Assembly: GCA_947471245.1 (NCBI GenBank)
Contig: CANIXM010000067.1
Location: forward strand, 1 to 8,003
DNA length: 8,003 bases
Direction of reading: 5' to 3'
Source: Paludibacteraceae bacterium
Lineage (GTDB): Bacteria > Bacteroidota > Bacteroidia > Bacteroidales > Paludibacteraceae
The first letter of the stretch is position 1. Each line of letters begins with the position of its first letter. The notes beneath the pieces were generated by a model, which saw only the letters and a program-made list of their open reading frames with translations, had not been told where the DNA came from and did no database searches. A program made the translations under genes and the position numbers. Shown here piece by piece: positions 6,150 to 8,003 of this stretch.

Positions 6150-8003
6150 CTACTTCCTAAAAAAGCCCTCTGGCAGTTCATCTAATTCCATCTTCTGTCC
6201 ATCAAAATATGGATGAGGATCAATGCTGTTGGCAGGTGCTAACTCTTCCAAGACCTTAATTTCGGTGCGTCTATTGAATCGGTTCACTGTCTCCTCACAG
6301 TCTTGCGCATCCTCTTCACATTTCACTTTGGGCATGGACTCCCCGTAGCCTTTGGCTGTAATTCTTGAGGCATCAACCCCTTGTTTGAGTACATAGTCAA
6401 CGGCAGCATTGGCTCGCTTTCGTGACAATTCATCGTTGAATTCCGCAGAACCAATGTTGTCGGTATGTGAACCAAGTTCTACAACAATGGGGAAATCATT
6501 GAGTATCCTTACCAATTCATCAAGTGGCGCCTTGTTGTCATTGGTCACTTTCCATTGATTGGAAGCATATAACATATCTTCCAACTCCCAATGGTTTTTA
6601 GGTGTTCTTTCCAGATAGATTGGCTTAGGAACTTCAAATGTGATGTCACGACCTCTATTGGTAAACACCTTAATCTTCATTTCTAAATCCTTACAATCCT
6701 CTTCAACTGCTTTGATTACATATTCACCCAAATCTTTTACATCGAAAGCGTATTCACCATCCTCATTGGTTTTTCGGACCATCACTTCCTTTGTGCGTTT
6801 GTTCAGCAAAAAAACTGTGGCGCCACTCATCGGAGATTTTGTACCTCTATCTTTCACATAGCCCTTTAAATGATGAAACCTGGTTTGAATTGAATGTACA
6901 AACTTATAGATATTATCATCACCAGTGGCTCTATCTGAAGTAAAATAACCTGTCAAGGCTGTTGAATCCTGCATCCACCCAAAATCATCGCTACTAGAAT
7001 TGATGGGAAAGCCAATGTGTTCGGGTTCAGCACTTGCTGTTGCTGCTCCTGCAATGGTTGTTTTGTAAATATCCAACCCTCCAAAACCAGGCAGACCATC
7101 CGAACTAAAATAAAGATTGCCATCCATAGACAAATATGGAAACACCTCATTGCCTGGTGTATTGATATTCGATGAAAGTGGCTGAGGGGCACTCCATCGG
7201 TCAGTGACCGATTTACGTTGACTGAAAAACAAATCATATTCACCTCTACCTCCAGTACGATTACTACTAAAAATCAACAAGGTTCCTTTTTTATTAACTG
7301 CAGGATGCATATCAGAATATTTCATCGAGTCTGCAAAATCAATACGGTGATAATCTATCACAGTGCCATTAGAAAATACACCCTCCATCAAACATAGTCT
7401 ATTGAGGGTATCAATTTTGTCGTTTACCTGTGTATTGGCTGTAAAATAAACATTCCCTTTAGCATCAAATGATGCTGTAGAGACATTAAATTTAAGTTTG
7501 GACAGACCCTGCACAACCGATTTTTTCTTCACACTATCGGTACCTACATATCTTATTCCTCTAGAAGATTCTTCTGTGTCAATTTCTGGGCGAGTATCAC
7601 TTACAACTTGTACGGGTGAGAACTTTTTAAGTTTTGAAATCCCTACTTGAGGTACAAAACCATCCATGTCAAGATTCTTGGTTAATGTTTTATAACTGAT
7701 GTCTTTCAATGGTAACATCCATAATTTTGAATATGACCGACCATCCCAATCAAAAGCCCTTTGCATTTTGACACTGGGACTGTTGCAGGTATAAACAAAA
7801 TAATCGCCCACGATAGCTGGTGCATATTCTCTAAAATCAGAGTTAATACACAAAACACTGATCTTCCAATCCACAGTATCACCTTTTAGTGCGGTGATAG
7901 AATCTTGATTTTGATAACCCCTAGCCTTTTCTTCGAAATTGGGCACACCGCTAAGCCAGCTATGAGCATTTTTGTACCTGCCGAGTCTTGCATACATGTC
8001 TGC
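6150..8003 (-). CDS. porE: OmpA/PD40 protein, PorE-like T9SS component (N-terminus outside window)
   Basis: The frame is open to the right edge (Ala-Asp precede the first visible Met at 7997), so the start, with any signal peptide or lipobox, is missing. Numbering from that Met (615 residues), the N-terminus has a TPR-like remnant (YARLGRYKNAHSWL, 2-15). A beta-propeller region with PD40-type repeats follows (about 170-365, for example GTLLIFSSNRTGGRGEYDLF 238-257 and GNLYFSSDGLPGFGGLDIY 293-311). Next come a carboxypeptidase-regulatory-like domain (377-455, with GATVFLLNK and GEYAFDV) and an OmpA C-terminal domain (about 475-583). In the last, D513 (SHTDN) and R528 (SRKRA) are the expected peptidoglycan-binding pair. 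TPR-propeller-regulatory-OmpA is the architecture of PorE (PG1058) of P. gingivalis, a periplasmic T9SS protein that binds peptidoglycan. A 32-residue tail follows the OmpA domain. The architecture is certain; PorE itself is likely, but other Bacteroidota PD40-OmpA proteins share this plan. Confidence 0.75.
   Translation of the reverse strand, partial: ADMYARLGRYKNAHSWLSGVPNFEEKARGYQNQDSITALKGDTVDWKISVLCINSDFREYAPAIVGDYFVYTCNSPSVKMQRAFDWDGRSYSKLWMLPLKDISYKTLTKNLDMDGFVPQVGISKLKKFSPVQVVSDTRPEIDTEESSRGIRYVGTDSVKKKSVVQGLSKLKFNVSTASFDAKGNVYFTANTQVNDKIDTLNRLCLMEGVFSNGTVIDYHRIDFADSMKYSDMHPAVNKKGTLLIFSSNRTGGRGEYDLFFSQRKSVTDRWSAPQPLSSNINTPGNEVFPYLSMDGNLYFSSDGLPGFGGLDIYKTTIAGAATASAEPEHIGFPINSSSDDFGWMQDSTALTGYFTSDRATGDDNIYKFVHSIQTRFHHLKGYVKDRGTKSPMSGATVFLLNKRTKEVMVRKTNEDGEYAFDVKDLGEYVIKAVEEDCKDLEMKIKVFTNRGRDITFEVPKPIYLERTPKNHWELEDMLYASNQWKVTNDNKAPLDELVRILNDFPIVVELGSHTDNIGSAEFNDELSRKRANAAVDYVLKQGVDASRITAKGYGESMPKVKCEEDAQDCEETVNRFNRRTEIKVLEELAPANSIDPHPYFDGQKMELDELPEGFFRK

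Noticed and set aside
6953..7243. 96-codon frame within the PorE-like gene on the same strand
   Set aside because: It is an alternative frame inside an intact, domain-bearing CDS, with no leader of its own.

Overview
The window looks like a chromosomal core segment from a member of the Bacteroidota, most likely Bacteroidales. The lineage signs are PorQ and a PorE-like protein of the type IX secretion system (T9SS), the N-terminus of a Bacteroidota-specific DUF4954 protein, A-rich leaders with little Shine-Dalgarno sequence, and intergenic octamers matching the Bacteroidota -7 promoter consensus TAnnTTTG. I see no RNA gene, insertion sequence, CRISPR array or prophage.

Layout. At the left edge (minus strand) is the start of a DUF4954 gene that runs off the window. 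Upstream of it on the same strand is hflX, a ribosome-associated GTPase. A 313-bp divergent region (1676-1988) separates hflX from a rightward block: porQ (T9SS outer-membrane barrel), cmk (CMP kinase) 4 bp behind it, ispH (last step of the MEP isoprenoid pathway) after 111 bp, and pfkA (ATP-type phosphofructokinase) after a further 224 bp that holds an A/T-rich repeat and inverted repeat. pfkA ends in a strong hairpin. The 201-bp convergent gap also holds a second hairpin for the leftward gene at the right edge, a PD40/carboxypeptidase-regulatory-like/OmpA protein best read as PorE-like. Its N-terminus lies beyond the window.

How the genes relate. porQ, cmk and ispH form a tight cluster joining a cell-surface secretion gene to housekeeping metabolism. 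This looks like conserved gene order rather than a shared pathway. PorQ and PorE would act in the same T9SS: PorQ in the outer-membrane attachment complex, PorE as a periplasmic peptidoglycan-binding component. The proteins show intact catalytic residues and no frameshifts.

I did not find an undescribed biological system. The items most worth a second look are the 23-bp inverted repeat that contains the ispH stop codon, the two T9SS genes only 3.1 kb apart, and the poorly understood DUF4954 protein.
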